From an uncultured Bacillota bacterium (GTDB taxonomy: Bacteria; Bacillota; Clostridia; Peptostreptococcales; Anaerovoracaceae): a DNA stretch of 18,598 nucleotides. The stretch lies in the NCBI GenBank assembly GCA_949287115.1, contig CASEFF010000180.1, positions 1 to 18,598 on the forward strand, read 5' to 3'. The notes beneath the pieces are model-generated. The model was not told the origin of the DNA, ran no database searches, and was given only the letters and a program-made list of their open reading frames with translations. The position numbers and the translations under genes were made by a program. Below are positions 6,754-16,561 of this stretch, one piece after another. How positions within the stretch are numbered: position 1 is the first letter of the stretch; each line of letters opens with the position of its first letter.

Positions 6754-6773
6754 GACCGTATAGCATACATATA

Positions 6774-7742
6774 TCAGCCCATCATGGCTCTTATCTCGCG
6801 TTTCATCTCTCCGACGTCGGTTATGGTGTTGGTCCTGCGCCGCAGAGCCGCCGCTCCGTGCATCCCCCTCACGTACCAGCCCACGTGTTTTCTTATCTCT
6901 CTGACCGCCACGCGCTCACCTTTGTCGGCGACGACCAGATCGAGATGCTCCAGCAGCATGGCCAGACGCTCTCTGTCTGTCGGCGGCTCCGGCATCGCGC
7001 CGTGTTCCCACAGGCATTTCGCATCTCTGAATATCCACGGGTTGCCCATGGCTCCTCTGGCTATCATCACCGCGTCGCAGCCGGTCCTTTCCATCATGGA
7101 AACGGCATCACTGCCGCTCATCACATCGCCGTTGCCGATGACAGGTATGCCGACGCTCTTCTTTACGTCCGCGATGACGCCCCAGTCAGCCTTTCCTTCA
7201 TAGTACTGCTCTCTCGTCCTGCCGTGTACAGTGACGGCGGCGGCTCCCGCCGCCTCGAGAGCTTTGGCCGTTTCCACCGCCGTATCGGTGCCGCGTTCAA
7301 AACCCATCCTTATCTTCGCCGTCACGGGTTTGCCGGCCGAGCCTGCCATTGCCGACACGACGTCGTACAGGACATCGAGCTTTTTGAGCAGAGCCGACCC
7401 TTCGCCGTTCTTCACTATCTTCGGCACCGGACATCCCACGTTGAGATCCAGGATGACGTTCTTCTCACATTTTAGCTCCGCGGCCGCAAAGGCCATGATC
7501 TCCGGATCGCTGCCGAATATCTGGAAAGCCACGGCTTTTTCATCGTCTCCGATATCCAGCAGTTCCCGGCTCTTCCTGTCTCCGTACCAGAGCCCCTTGG
7601 CGCTGACCATTTCCGTATATACTAAAGAAGCCCCCTGCTGTGCGCATAGGCTTCTCATCGCTTTATCCGTTATACCCGCCAGCGGCGCCAGAAAAAAAGG
7701 TGTCTCCGGGCAGAAGTCCCCTATCTTAAAAAGAGTCTTCAC
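6774..7742 (-). CDS. dus: tRNA-dihydrouridine synthase (DusB-like)
   Basis: A 322-residue FMN enzyme that reduces uridines in the tRNA D-loop. Visible family marks are [14 protein letters not shown] (17-30), TEMVSAKGL (43-51), QIFGSDP (74-80), [20 protein letters not shown] (98-117) with catalytic Cys104, AKIRMGF, and the FMN phosphate site VIGNGDV and [12 protein letters not shown] chose GTG 7742, which follows GGCAGGA and gives the usual KIGDF-like start; it overlaps coaX by 17 bases. An ATG at 7766 would overlap by 41 bases and lacks a ribosome site. It is the last gene of the ftsH-to-dus run, with coaX just upstream, an order seen in other Clostridia. A strong terminator follows within about 100 bases. 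Confidence 0.95.
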   Translation of the reverse strand: MKTLFKIGDFCPETPFFLAPLAGITDKAMRSLCAQQGASLVYTEMVSAKGLWYGDRKSRELLDIGDDEKAVAFQIFGSDPEIMAFAAAELKCEKNVILDLNVGCPVPKIVKNGEGSALLKKLDVLYDVVSAMAGSAGKPVTAKIRMGFERGTDTAVETAKALEAAGAAAVTVHGRTREQYYEGKADWGVIADVKKSVGIPVIGNGDVMSGSDAVSMMERTGCDAVMIARGAMGNPWIFRDAKCLWEHGAMPEPPTDRERLAMLLEHLDLVVADKGERVAVREIRKHVGWYVRGMHGAAALRRRTNTITDVGEMKREIRAMMG

Positions 7743-8583
7743 AAAGTTCCTGCCTTTCCGTTTCATCCCGATCCGCTCTGTCGTCGTTCTTCCTGTTCCT
7801 GCGGTTTTTCTCGTATATCAGTTCCAGACCTTCCAGCGTCAGCATCTTGTCGACGTAATCTATGCAGTCTATGCCTGAGTCTATCATCGTTGCCAGACCT
7901 CCGGTGGCTATGACCTTGACCTCAGCCGATTCGTCGCCGCTGTACTCCTGCAGCTCCTTCTTCATCTTCTTCACGATGTAGTCGACCATACCCATGTGGC
8001 CGTAAACGAGACCGGACTGCATGCTGTTTATCGTGTTTCTGCATATGACGCGTCCCGGCTCCTCCAGTTCTACCTTCGGGAGCTTTGCCGTCTTCTCGAA
8101 CAGCGCCTCGGATGATATCTTCAATCCCGGCGCTATGGTGCCGCCTATGTATTCCGCTTTTTCCGAGATGGCGCAGAACGTCGTCGCCGTCCCGAAGTCT
8201 ATTATTATGAGCGGACCGCCGTACTTGGCATGGGCGGCCACTGCGTTGACTATCCTGTCGGAGCCGACCTGCTTCGGATTGTCGTACTTTACAACTATGC
8301 CCGTCTTTATGCCCGCACCTATGACTATCGCCTTCCTGTGGAAGTATTTCAGCGAAAGGTGCTGCAGCGTATAGAGTACGGACGGTACGACGGTGGATAT
8401 TATAACGTCGCGGACGTCCTTCATATCGAGTCCTTCATATCTGAACAGCGCTCCGATTATCATGCCGTATTCGTCGGCGCTCTTGTTATTATCTGTCTCA
8501 AGTCTCCAGCTCGTTATCATACTGCCGTCCTTGAAGACTCCCAGTACTATATTGGTGTTTCCAACATCAAATGCCAGTAGCAT
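7726..8583 (-). CDS. coaX: Type III pantothenate kinase CoaX
   Basis: A 285-residue ASKHA-fold kinase that phosphorylates pantothenate, the first step of CoA synthesis, and is not inhibited by CoA. The motifs are [11 protein letters not shown] (5-15), [11 protein letters not shown] (107-117) with the pantothenate-site residues, [11 protein letters not shown] (126-136), and GGTIAPGL (147-154). ATG 8583 is chosen because AAAGGAG sits 7 bases upstream; an in-frame GTG at 8610 would add nine residues before the conserved start. The last 25 or so residues ([20 protein letters not shown] and onward) are a charged tail beyond the fold. It follows the biotin carrier by 27 bases. In this operon it would supply CoA to the acyl-CoA enzymes encoded beside it, though that link is only contextual. 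Confidence 0.96.
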   Translation of the reverse strand: MLLAFDVGNTNIVLGVFKDGSMITSWRLETDNNKSADEYGMIIGALFRYEGLDMKDVRDVIISTVVPSVLYTLQHLSLKYFHRKAIVIGAGIKTGIVVKYDNPKQVGSDRIVNAVAAHAKYGGPLIIIDFGTATTFCAISEKAEYIGGTIAPGLKISSEALFEKTAKLPKVELEEPGRVICRNTINSMQSGLVYGHMGMVDYIVKKMKKELQEYSGDESAEVKVIATGGLATMIDSGIDCIDYVDKMLTLEGLELIYEKNRRNRKNDDRADRDETERQELCEDSF

Positions 8584-8610
8584 GGTATTCTCCTTTGCTC
8601 TGTTAATCAC

Positions 8611-9045
8611 TTATCTGACGATCATCAGGACGTCACCGGCGTTCACCGCGTCGCCTCTGGAAACGGTAATCGATGCGACGGTCCCCGATACGTTGGCCGC
8701 GATCTCGTTTTCCATCTTCATCGCCTCAAGCACGGCGACCACATCGCCGGCGTTGATCTGCTGTCCTTCCGTGACCCTTATATCCAGCACGGTGCCCGGC
8801 ATAGGCGCCGTCACGGCGCTTTCTCCCTCACCGGCCTGTGCCTTAGGCGCTGTCGCTCCGGCAGCTCCCGTGCCTCCATTGCCCGCCGCGCTGCTCTGCG
8901 CGCTCTGCTTTTCCTCAGGCGCCGCCTGCGGTGCCGGGGCAGGCGCAGACGCCTGCGGTGCCGGTGCTGCGCTTGCAGCCGCACCGACCTCTTCGACTTC
9001 AACTTCGTATTTCTTTCCGTTTACGGTAATATTGTACTTCTTCAT
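8611..9045 (-). CDS. Biotin carrier protein (BCCP domain; gamma subunit of a methylmalonyl-CoA/oxaloacetate decarboxylase type)
   Basis: A 144-residue protein with three parts. A short N-terminal beta segment ([19 protein letters not shown]) is followed by an Ala/Pro/Gln-rich flexible linker (about 21-78) and a biotinyl domain (79-144). The biotin lysine is Lys110 in EAMKMEN, and [10 protein letters not shown] and GDVLMIVR frame the domain. It carries CO2 on biotin between the carboxyltransferase and a partner. Together with mmdA and the OadG-like gene it looks like the carrier of a Na+-translocating methylmalonyl-CoA decarboxylase. The start is ATG 9045, with GGAAGG about 11 bases upstream. 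The linker is long and swings the domain in related enzymes. A carboxylase role is the alternative. Confidence 0.93.
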   Translation of the reverse strand: MKKYNITVNGKKYEVEVEEVGAAASAAPAPQASAPAPAPQAAPEEKQSAQSSAAGNGGTGAAGATAPKAQAGEGESAVTAPMPGTVLDIRVTEGQQINAGDVVAVLEAMKMENEIAANVSGTVASITVSRGDAVNAGDVLMIVR

Positions 9046-9087
9046 AGCTCCCGCTTCCTTCCGAATATATCGATAACAACAATAACG

Positions 9088-9555
9088 TTACGCTCTCCTG
9101 CTTCCTGCCTGATCCATGCGCGCTGCCGATGACCACGGCGTATCTCCGCCCGAAATCCTCTTTATCTTTCTGACGATGAGCTTTCCGGCACCTCCTGCCG
9201 CCGTATATGCCGCGATGGCAGCCGCTATCACGGCAGTCAGTTCCTCGTCATCGATGTCATTAATGCCATCATCTGCACCGCCGTCTGCCTGCGCCGCGCT
9301 CATCTTCGCGCTGCCGGCCGGCACGCCCGCCGGCGCCGCCGTTCCCGATACGGCCTCTGCCTGCAATCCGCGTCCGTTCCCGGTCAGGCTCTTCCTGACG
9401 TCATAATTGTTCTTTCCATGTTTTTTTCCGTCGTATGACTTTTCCACCAGCAGCATGACCGCCCACACTATCGCTATCACGCATACGGCGATCACAAGGC
9501 TCATGGCTATCGTCAGGATCATCGAAAGCTCCGAAAAATTTCCGATAAAACCCAT
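9088..9555 (-). CDS. OadG-family membrane subunit of a sodium-pump decarboxylase (delta/gamma subunit)
   Basis: A 155-residue protein with one N-terminal membrane segment (about residues 10-37), a basic cytoplasmic stretch, a low-complexity Ala/Gly/Asp linker (about 60-98), and a conserved-looking C-terminus from 102 on: DDEELTAVIAAAIAAYTAAG, then KLIVRKIKRISGGDTPWSSAARMDQAGSRR. That ending is typical of OadG/MmdD-like subunits, which anchor the carboxyltransferase to the membrane pump. Position between mmdA (10-base gap) and the biotin carrier supports it. The start ATG 9555 has a strong AGGAGGT. In known complexes this subunit joins the beta pump subunit, which is not encoded here. Confidence 0.82.
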   Translation of the reverse strand: MGFIGNFSELSMILTIAMSLVIAVCVIAIVWAVMLLVEKSYDGKKHGKNNYDVRKSLTGNGRGLQAEAVSGTAAPAGVPAGSAKMSAAQADGGADDGINDIDDEELTAVIAAAIAAYTAAGGAGKLIVRKIKRISGGDTPWSSAARMDQAGSRRA

Positions 9556-9565
9556 GTCGCACCTC

Positions 9566-11113
9566 CTAAAGCGGTATGTTGCCGTGCTTCTTGGCCGGCA
9601 GCGTCTCCCGCTTCGTAGACAGCATGTCCAATGCGCTTATGACCCTCTGTCTCGTCTCGGCAGGTTCTATGACATCGTCTACATAACCCAGTCCCGCCGC
9701 CACGTAAGGATTGTTGAACTTCTCTTCGTACTCGGCGATCTTCTCGGCCCTCAGGGCTTCAGGATCCTCGGCGGCCTTTATCTCCTTCTTGACCGAGGAG
9801 ATGATGTTCACCGCTCCCGAAGCTCCCATGACCGCGATCTGCGCCGTAGGCCATGCCATTACCATGTCGGCGCCCAGCTCCTTGTTGCACATGCCTATGT
9901 ACGCGCCGCCATACGCCTTTCTCAGTATGACCGTCACCTTCGGCACCGTGGCCTCGCAGTAAGCGTAGAGCATCTTGGCTCCGTGCCTTATGATGCCGCC
10001 GTGCTCCTGTCCCGTCCCCGGAAGAAATCCCGGCACGTCCTCTATGGTCAGCAGAGGGATGTTGAAAGCATCGCATCTCCTTATGAACCTTGCCGCCTTG
10101 TCGGATGCGTCTATATCAAGACACCCCGCGCCGAACCTCGGCTGATTGGCTATGACGCCGACGGTGGCTCCGTCGAGTCTTATGAAGCACGTTATCATAT
10201 TTTTGGCGTAATGCGGCATCACATCGTATATCCTGCCGTCATCTGCTATCTTCACTATCACGTCGTACATGTCGTACGCCTTGTTGGGATTGTCAGGTAT
10301 TATATCGTTGAGCTCCGGTATGAGCCTGTTGACGTCGTCATCGCAGGCGTATACAGGAGGCATCTCCATGTTGTTGGACGGCATGTAGCTCAGGAGTTCC
10401 CTTACCATCAGCAGTGTTTCCCTGTCGTCGCTGCCGACGAAATGCGCCACCCCGCTTATGGTGTTGTGGGTCATGGCTCCGCCGAGCCTCTCGGCAGTCA
10501 CAGCTTCACCTGTCACCGTCTTTATGACTTCCGGTCCCGTTATGAACATCTGGCTCGTCTTGTCCACCATGAAAACGAAATCCGTTATGGCAGGCGAATA
10601 TACGGCGCCGCCAGCACACGGTCCCATTATAACCGATATCTGCGGTATGACTCCCGACGATATGGTGTTGTTCCTGAATATCTTGCCGAACCCCGAAAGC
10701 GCCGCGACTCCTTCCTCGACTCTGGCTCCGCCCGAATCCTGAAGTCCCACGATCGGCGCTCCCATCCTGAGTGCCATTTCCTGTACCTTGACTATCTTCT
10801 CCGCATGGTATTCACCGAGGGATCCGCCGCTGACGGTAAAGTCCTGCGCAAAGGCGAACACCAGTCTTCCGTCCACCTGACCGTATCCCGTCACGACTCC
10901 GTCTCCCGGCATATCCTTTTTATCCATGCCGAAATTGTTGCATCGGTGTTTCACAAAGGCGCCGACCTCGACGAAACTGTTTTCATCAAAGAGGATGTCC
11001 AGCCTCTCTCTGGCCGTCAGCTTTCCCTTGTCGTGCTGCGCCTTTATCCTCTTTTCTCCCCCGCCCTGCGCGATATGCTCCTTCATCTCGCGCAGCTGTT
11101 CCAGTTTGTTCAT
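9566..11113 (-). CDS. mmdA: Acyl-CoA carboxyltransferase subunit (MmdA; methylmalonyl-CoA decarboxylase alpha or propionyl-CoA carboxylase beta)
   Basis: A 515-residue crotonase-fold carboxyltransferase of normal family length. The N-terminal domain has KLTARERLD (31-39), LQDSGGAR (124-131) and MGPCAGGAVYSPAITDF (163-179). The C-terminal domain has NQPRFGAG (323-330), DVPGFLPGTGQE (359-370) and RKAYGGAYIGM (398-408), the second oxyanion-hole region. It transfers a carboxyl group between (S)-methylmalonyl-CoA and biotin. With the OadG-like and biotin carrier genes directly downstream, the decarboxylase direction coupled to Na+ export is the likely role. Sequence alone cannot exclude propionyl-CoA carboxylase or glutaconyl-CoA decarboxylase. 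The start ATG 11113 has GGAGGC 7 bases upstream. Confidence 0.93.
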   Translation of the reverse strand: MNKLEQLREMKEHIAQGGGEKRIKAQHDKGKLTARERLDILFDENSFVEVGAFVKHRCNNFGMDKKDMPGDGVVTGYGQVDGRLVFAFAQDFTVSGGSLGEYHAEKIVKVQEMALRMGAPIVGLQDSGGARVEEGVAALSGFGKIFRNNTISSGVIPQISVIMGPCAGGAVYSPAITDFVFMVDKTSQMFITGPEVIKTVTGEAVTAERLGGAMTHNTISGVAHFVGSDDRETLLMVRELLSYMPSNNMEMPPVYACDDDVNRLIPELNDIIPDNPNKAYDMYDVIVKIADDGRIYDVMPHYAKNMITCFIRLDGATVGVIANQPRFGAGCLDIDASDKAARFIRRCDAFNIPLLTIEDVPGFLPGTGQEHGGIIRHGAKMLYAYCEATVPKVTVILRKAYGGAYIGMCNKELGADMVMAWPTAQIAVMGASGAVNIISSVKKEIKAAEDPEALRAEKIAEYEEKFNNPYVAAGLGYVDDVIEPAETRQRVISALDMLSTKRETLPAKKHGNIPL

Positions 11114-11132
11114 CTACGCTGCCTCCTTAACC

Positions 11133-12386
11133 CTATCCTCTGAAATTCCTGTGGAGAGGATGTTTGTCCGTAAGTTCCTTAACGATGGCTCTTGCCTTTT
11201 CCATGGCATCGGCATCATCAGGATTGTCTATGACGAGAGCTATGGCATCGACGGTCTTCCTGACGTCTTCCTCTTTGAATCCCCTCGTCGTCATCGCCGG
11301 CGTCCCCAGCCTCAGTCCGCTCGTGATGAACGGACTCTGAGGATCGTTCGGTATCGCATTCTTGTTCGTCGTTATATTGGCCTCATCCAGCAGGTTCTCC
11401 GCTCTCTTTCCCGTGATGTCCTTGTTGACCAGCTTCACGAGGACGAGATGGTTGTCGGTACCTCCCGACACGAGATCGAATCCCTTAGCCGTGAGCGCCT
11501 CCGCCAGCGCCTTTGCATTGGCTATGACCTGCTTCTGATACTCCTTAAACTCCGGCTCCATGGCCTCCTTAAAGCAGACCGCCTTTGCCGCTATTATGTG
11601 CATGAGCGGTCCTCCCTGAGTTCCCGGGAATATGGCCTTGTCTATGGCGTTGGCATATTTTTCGGTGCAGAGTATGAGTCCGCCTCTCGGTCCCCTCAGC
11701 GTCTTGTGAGTTGTGCTGGTGACGATATCGGCGTATTCCATCGGATTGGGATGGAATCCCGCGGCCACAAGACCCGCTATGTGCGCCATATCAACCATGA
11801 GTATGGCGCCGACCTCGTCGGCTATCTCCCTGAACTTTTCGGTATGTATGGTCCTCGGGTATGCCGACGCGCCTGCCACGATCAGCTTCGGCCTGTGTTT
11901 GAGCGCCAGCTCCCGCACGTTGTCGAAATCTATCATCTCCGTCTCCGGATCGAGTCCGTAGGATACGAAGTTGTAAAGTTTACCGGAAATGTTTACCGGA
12001 GATCCGTGGGAAAGATGTCCTCCGTTGGAAAGATCCATGCCCATTACCGTGTCTCCCGGCTCCAGCACGGCCTGGTATACCGCCGTGTTGGCGTTGGCGC
12101 CGCAGTGAGGCTGCACGTTGGCGTGATCCGCTCCGAATATCTTCTTCGCACGCTCTATGGCAAGTGTTTCCACCTGGTCCACGAACTCGCATCCGCCGTA
12201 ATACCTTTTTCCCGGATATCCTTCCGCGTACTTATTGGTCAGAGCGCTCCCGGCCGCTTCCATGATCTCGTAGTTCACGAAATTCTCCGAAGCGATCATC
12301 TCGATCTTCGTCTCCTGCCTGTTTATCTCTCTCTTTATCGCCGCGGTTATCTCCGGGTCGGCCTTCTCAAGATAATTGAAATACAT
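11133..12386 (-). CDS. glyA: Serine hydroxymethyltransferase
   Basis: A 417-residue PLP enzyme that interconverts serine and glycine with tetrahydrofolate, the main source of one-carbon units. Family marks include MIASENFVN (30-38), [15 protein letters not shown] (51-65), [11 protein letters not shown] (94-104), [13 protein letters not shown] (198-210), [14 protein letters not shown] (223-236) with the PLP lysine Lys228, and [12 protein letters not shown] near the C-terminus. The start is ATG 12386 with GGAGAGGG directly before it. It lies 50 bases after the PucR-type gene and 19 before mmdA. In several Clostridia, glyA stands ahead of the deaminase-wecA-atp block (recalled, not checked); here it is within the ftsH run instead. 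Confidence 0.97.
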   Translation of the reverse strand: MYFNYLEKADPEITAAIKREINRQETKIEMIASENFVNYEIMEAAGSALTNKYAEGYPGKRYYGGCEFVDQVETLAIERAKKIFGADHANVQPHCGANANTAVYQAVLEPGDTVMGMDLSNGGHLSHGSPVNISGKLYNFVSYGLDPETEMIDFDNVRELALKHRPKLIVAGASAYPRTIHTEKFREIADEVGAILMVDMAHIAGLVAAGFHPNPMEYADIVTSTTHKTLRGPRGGLILCTEKYANAIDKAIFPGTQGGPLMHIIAAKAVCFKEAMEPEFKEYQKQVIANAKALAEALTAKGFDLVSGGTDNHLVLVKLVNKDITGKRAENLLDEANITTNKNAIPNDPQSPFITSGLRLGTPAMTTRGFKEEDVRKTVDAIALVIDNPDDADAMEKARAIVKELTDKHPLHRNFRG

Positions 12387-12436
12387 TTCCCTCTCCTTTT
12401 CCGTCCTTTTTCCTTTATGTGTTCATCTATCAGTCA

Positions 12437-14005
12437 TCAGCTCACTACTCTTTCGAGTCGCTTGAGTGCCAGAGCCATAGTGAGTCCCGGTATAACCCTG
12501 TTGCCGGTAATCTCCACGCCCAGCATCTCGTTTATCTTTTTGAGCCTGTACTGTACCGTGTTTGCATGTATGCCCATGAATTCCGCCGTCTTGCCGCTGT
12601 TCATGCCGGCATCCAGCACGAATGTCTCCAGCGTTTCCAGAAGCTGCCTTCCCTTGTTCTCGCCCGCTTCCTTGAACGGCTCCAGAAGCTCCATATAGTT
12701 TTTCTTAACGAAGCCTCCCTGTATCTGTATGTTTATACAATTGCTGACGAGGGTCAGCTCGTACTTCGTGAATACCCTTTTATACGGGAACACGCTCTGC
12801 ACGAAAGACCAGCTCTCGCTTATGAGTCTGTAGGCGTCTCCCGCCCCTTCTATGCCGTTGAGCCCCGTAACGTGGAATATCCTCGCCTTCTTGTTGCCCT
12901 TCAGTTTATCAAAAAGCTGCACGCAGCTGTTCTTCAGGGCAGGGTTCACCTTTTCGTCCTCAAAGGTCAGTATCATGCCGTAGGTCTCGTCGCCCTCCGT
13001 TATCTTCATGACGTTGAGATCCTCTTCCTTTTCGAACTCGGCGAATATGTGGTTTTCCACCTCGGAACCGATACCCTTTGAAAAGAACACGCTGAGTATG
13101 TCGTCACCGCTTATCTTCGCCTCGTCCTTGAGGGTATACGCAAGGCTCTTGTTGCCGCGTATGAGCGCCTTTATGAACTCGGCCTTGGCGTCACGCTCCG
13201 GCGTGTACTTCCACATGCCCATGGCCAGCTCTATTATCTCCGCCAGCTTCGTTATCTCGCCCGCCGTATATGAGTCCTCGTTGTCCACGATGAACATGTA
13301 GTACTTCTCGTTGTTTATGGAAACCGGGCCCCAGTACGTCAGCACCCCGTTCACGTCTATCATCGTGTACGCCTTGGAACTGCTTTCGACGTTGCGCTCC
13401 TTGCCCAGCTTTATGGCGTCGGAGATCGTCGCCTTGTGACGCGTCTCCACCGTCAGTATCGGGTTGAAATCCTCGCTTAGTATTATGAGCTGAAAATCGT
13501 TGTTTATTGCCGCTTCTCTGACTGCCGACTGAAAATTGCTGTGCTTTTCGAAATTCAGCAGATGGAAAACGGTGTTGCTTATGAGGCTGTTGCGGAAATT
13601 GTCGCCGTACAGGACCTTGTCCATAACTTCCGTTATGGCTGTCGAATAATCGGCTCCCTCCGGCATCAGTATCAGCGGCAGCATCTCCCTTTCAGCCGTC
13701 TCGATGACCTCATCATCGAGTTTTTTCACGACCTTTCCCACGTGATATACCGCCAGCGCGGCGCAGCCCCTAGCCGCAACTGCACGCACGAGCCCGCACT
13801 GCTCCTTCACGCTGTCCCTTGCTCCAAGAAATCCGGTGAGCAGTATCTCGGTCTTTTCCACGTCGCAGAGATCCAGATCCCTGCCGTCACATGCATCCAT
13901 GACCGAGATGGATTTCACGTCGTTGGACAGGTTGAGCTTTCCCGCGACCACCTCCGCCTCTCTGAAGGCATCAAGTTCAAGACAATCCGCGACCGTGACT
14001 CTCAT
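12437..14005 (-). CDS. PucR family transcriptional regulator
   Basis: A 522-residue regulator. The N-terminal region (about 1-130) resembles the PucR purine-catabolism sensor domain: MRVTVADCLELDAFREAEVVAG, later LLTGFLGARDS and an AARGCAALAVYHVG stretch. The middle (about 150-400) is a GGDEF-like regulatory region of the CdaR type without a recognisable catalytic motif. The C-terminal domain (about 469-500) is the PucR helix-turn-helix, with TAEFMGIHANTVQYRLKKI. Such proteins respond to small metabolites and often regulate adjacent genes, so glyA or the decarboxylase genes downstream are candidates; the ligand is unknown. The ATG starts 5 bases after the ftsH stop, and GGTAGG overlaps that stop codon, so translation is probably coupled. 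Confidence 0.85.
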   Translation of the reverse strand: MRVTVADCLELDAFREAEVVAGKLNLSNDVKSISVMDACDGRDLDLCDVEKTEILLTGFLGARDSVKEQCGLVRAVAARGCAALAVYHVGKVVKKLDDEVIETAEREMLPLILMPEGADYSTAITEVMDKVLYGDNFRNSLISNTVFHLLNFEKHSNFQSAVREAAINNDFQLIILSEDFNPILTVETRHKATISDAIKLGKERNVESSSKAYTMIDVNGVLTYWGPVSINNEKYYMFIVDNEDSYTAGEITKLAEIIELAMGMWKYTPERDAKAEFIKALIRGNKSLAYTLKDEAKISGDDILSVFFSKGIGSEVENHIFAEFEKEEDLNVMKITEGDETYGMILTFEDEKVNPALKNSCVQLFDKLKGNKKARIFHVTGLNGIEGAGDAYRLISESWSFVQSVFPYKRVFTKYELTLVSNCINIQIQGGFVKKNYMELLEPFKEAGENKGRQLLETLETFVLDAGMNSGKTAEFMGIHANTVQYRLKKINEMLGVEITGNRVIPGLTMALALKRLERVVS

Positions 14006-14010
14006 AAGTC

Positions 14011-16359
14011 CTACCTCTTTTCCTCATCCTCAGCGCTGCTGTTACCGTCCGTGACGTCGCTGCCCTGCTTCCCATCGGTGTCATCTCCTTCGTCGTCGTA
14101 TCCGTCGTCATAATCCTCATCGTCATCGGCATTAAGGTAATCCGTATCGTATACGGCAAGCTCCTCTTCGCTCGGCATGTCGTCATCCACATCGGCTTCA
14201 AGGTCCGCGTCGTCGGTATCCGCGTATACGTCCCCGTCATCTGCGGCATCGCCTGCCGCCGGATGCTTTCCGTCCGCGCTGTCCGCTCCGTCTGCGGTCT
14301 GACGACCTGCGCCGTTTTTATCCACCGGCTCCGCCGTCTTATCCCTGTCGTTGTACACCATCATGGCAGGTCCGCGTCCGGCGCCGTCCTTTTTCTCCTG
14401 CTCTCTTGCAGCCTCTTCGAGCCTCTTCCTCTCGCGCTCGGCTTCCTTCTTTCTCATCCTTGCAGACTGAGCCGCTTCCTTTTCGTCCTGCTGACGCTTT
14501 AACTCCATCTTTTCCCTGAGTTCTTCCGCCAGCTCTTCCGGAGTGAGCACTCCGTCATAGAGCTTCACGAACTGCTCGTTATCCAGCGTCTCGACGGCGA
14601 GAAGTCCCTCCGCCACGTTTTTGAGCTGATCCATATGTGTCTCGAGGATCTCACGGGCAGCATCGTAGGCTTCTTCTATTATGGCCTTTACTTCCTCGTC
14701 TATCTCGGAAGCCGTCTCTTCCGAGTAATTCTTTCTCGTGGAGAAATCCTTGCCCAGGAACACTTCGTCGGACGAGCTGTAGTTCACCGGCCCCAGCTTC
14801 TGGCTGAATCCGTACTTCGTCACCATATCCTTGGCTATATCGGTGGCACGCTGTATGTCGTTGCTGGCGCCCGTGCTGATGTCGTCCAGCGTCAGCATTT
14901 CCGCCACGCGGCCGCCCAGCAGATGTATGATCTGCTCGCGCATCGTTTCCTTCGTGCCGTAGTACTTATCTTCCTTAGGCAGTATCATGGTGAAACCGCC
15001 GGCTCTTCCTCTAGGTATTATCGTTATCTGATGGACAGGGTCAGTCTTGGGCAGCACGTGAGCCACCACGGCGTGACCGGCTTCATGATAGGCCGTCAGC
15101 TTCTTTTCCTCGTCGCTTATGACGCGGCTCTTCTTTTCCGGTCCGGCGATGACCTTCGTTATCGCCTCTTCTATCTCTTCCATCCTTATCTTCATGCCGT
15201 TACGTCTGGCGGCAAGCAGCGCCGCCTCGTTGAGCATGTTCTCTATGTCGGCAGGCGAGAATCCCGGCGTCCTCCTGGCAAGGACTTTAGGATCCACTCC
15301 CTTGTCGAGAGGTTTGTTCCTGGAATGTATCCTGAATATCTCCTCTCTGCCAACGATATCCGGTATTCCTATCACTATCTGCCTGTCGAACCTGCCCGGT
15401 CTCAAAAGCGCCGGGTCCAGCACGTCAGGTCTGTTGGTGGCAGCCAGTATTATTATGCCTGCGTTGTCGGCGAATCCGTCCATTTCCACCAGCAGCTGGT
15501 TGAGGGTCTGCTCCCTCTCGTCGTGTCCGCCGCCGAGGCCTGCGCCTCTCTTTCGTCCCACAGCGTCTATCTCGTCTATGAAGACGATGCACGGCGCGTT
15601 TTTCTTTGCCTGCTCGAACAGGTCCCTTACCCTCGATGCACCGACTCCGACGAACATTTCCACGAAGTCGGAACCGCTTATGGTGAAGAACGGCACACCC
15701 GCTTCTCCGGCTGTCGCTCTCGATATGTACGTCTTACCTGTTCCCGGAGGTCCCACCAGGAGTATGCCCTTAGGTATCCTCGCTCCCAGGCTGTTGTATT
15801 TGGCAGGATGACGCAGGAAATCGACGATCTCCTCCAGCTCTTCCTTTTCCTCTTTCAGTCCCGCAACGTCCTTGAACGTTATCTTCTTCAGATCGCTGTC
15901 CTTCTGCAGCTTGGCCCTGCTCTTTCCGAAGGACATGGCCTTGCCGCCGCCTCCGCTCTGATTCATTATCAGTATGAAGAAAACGACCATTATGCCGATC
16001 ATTATGAACGTCGGCAGCAGGCTGAGGAATATGGACTCCTGCTCCGGCTCGTCGCTCTCGAGATTGAGCGTTCCTTCATTTACCTGCGGCATGATGTAGG
16101 ATTCGTATATGAACCCGAGGTCGACCGCGCTGTTGACGTAGGCGTATACCGTCTCACCCGATTTGAGTTCGGCGGTCAGCTTCGTCTCGGTGACGTTGAT
16201 GGTCCTGACCTCGTTTTCCTGCAGGTATTCTATCATCTTGGAGGTCCTTATCTCCTCCTGTTCTTCTTCTCCTCCGCTGTTATAGAACCATACCATAGCC
16301 AGTACAAGTCCGAATATGACTACGTAGATCCATATGTTCTTAGGTCTTGCTCTTTTCAA
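14011..16359 (-). CDS. ftsH: ATP-dependent zinc metalloprotease FtsH with a long acidic C-terminal tail
   Basis: A 782-residue membrane protease. It has an N-terminal membrane helix (about 8-25), an extracytoplasmic domain, a second helix (about 110-132), and an AAA+ module with GPPGTGKT (203-210), VFIDEID (259-265) and RPGRFDRQI (320-328). The peptidase domain has HEAGH (425-429) and a likely third zinc ligand Asp501. It degrades misassembled membrane proteins and short-lived regulators. FtsH is usually 600-680 residues; here about 150 are added. A charged coiled-coil-like stretch (about 605-660) is followed by a Gly/Ala/Asp/Glu-rich acidic tail (about 665-782). The start is TTG 16359, with AAGGAG 7 bases upstream. 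A promoter and a 195-base leader precede it. tilS lies upstream, the usual partner, but hpt is absent between them. Confidence 0.96.
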   Translation of the reverse strand: MKRARPKNIWIYVVIFGLVLAMVWFYNSGGEEEQEEIRTSKMIEYLQENEVRTINVTETKLTAELKSGETVYAYVNSAVDLGFIYESYIMPQVNEGTLNLESDEPEQESIFLSLLPTFIMIGIMVVFFILIMNQSGGGGKAMSFGKSRAKLQKDSDLKKITFKDVAGLKEEKEELEEIVDFLRHPAKYNSLGARIPKGILLVGPPGTGKTYISRATAGEAGVPFFTISGSDFVEMFVGVGASRVRDLFEQAKKNAPCIVFIDEIDAVGRKRGAGLGGGHDEREQTLNQLLVEMDGFADNAGIIILAATNRPDVLDPALLRPGRFDRQIVIGIPDIVGREEIFRIHSRNKPLDKGVDPKVLARRTPGFSPADIENMLNEAALLAARRNGMKIRMEEIEEAITKVIAGPEKKSRVISDEEKKLTAYHEAGHAVVAHVLPKTDPVHQITIIPRGRAGGFTMILPKEDKYYGTKETMREQIIHLLGGRVAEMLTLDDISTGASNDIQRATDIAKDMVTKYGFSQKLGPVNYSSSDEVFLGKDFSTRKNYSEETASEIDEEVKAIIEEAYDAAREILETHMDQLKNVAEGLLAVETLDNEQFVKLYDGVLTPEELAEELREKMELKRQQDEKEAAQSARMRKKEAERERKRLEEAAREQEKKDGAGRGPAMMVYNDRDKTAEPVDKNGAGRQTADGADSADGKHPAAGDAADDGDVYADTDDADLEADVDDDMPSEEELAVYDTDYLNADDDEDYDDGYDDEGDDTDGKQGSDVTDGNSSAEDEEKR

Positions 16360-16460
16360 ATTGCCGCTCCTTCCGGTAAAGTTTTCCGGCCGTCGTCCCG
16401 TCTCATCGCTGATGCGATCGCACTATCGTTAGCTGCGCGATGCGATCATCGGCTGCCTGT

Positions 16461-16490
16461 CAGCTCCGATCATCTCCGATCATCTCCGAT
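16461..16490. repeat. 10-bp tandem repeat in the ftsH leader
   Basis: Three consecutive 10-base units: CAGCTCCGAT, CATCTCCGAT and CATCTCCGAT (the first differs at one base). They lie in the untranslated region predicted for ftsH, followed closer to the gene by self-complementary GCGATCGC-type sequence (about 16410-16447). Perfect phasing at 10 bases would place copies on one face of the helix. The function is not evident. Confidence 0.7.
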
Positions 16491-16561
16491 CACGACCGGT
16501 CTTTCATCTATCATCTTCCGTATGCGTTATTTTTTGTTGATATACACAAATTTATCATGTC

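Noticed and set aside
6504-6757. CRISPR array
   Set aside because: The repeated motifs are short, in both orientations, and irregularly spaced, without uniform spacers or cas genes.
9407-11143. Long plus-strand open frame opposite mmdA (also 942-2366, 10926-12698 and 14635-16575)
   Set aside because: These mirror well-identified minus-strand genes, have Arg/His/Tyr-rich composition typical of antisense frames, and lack family motifs.
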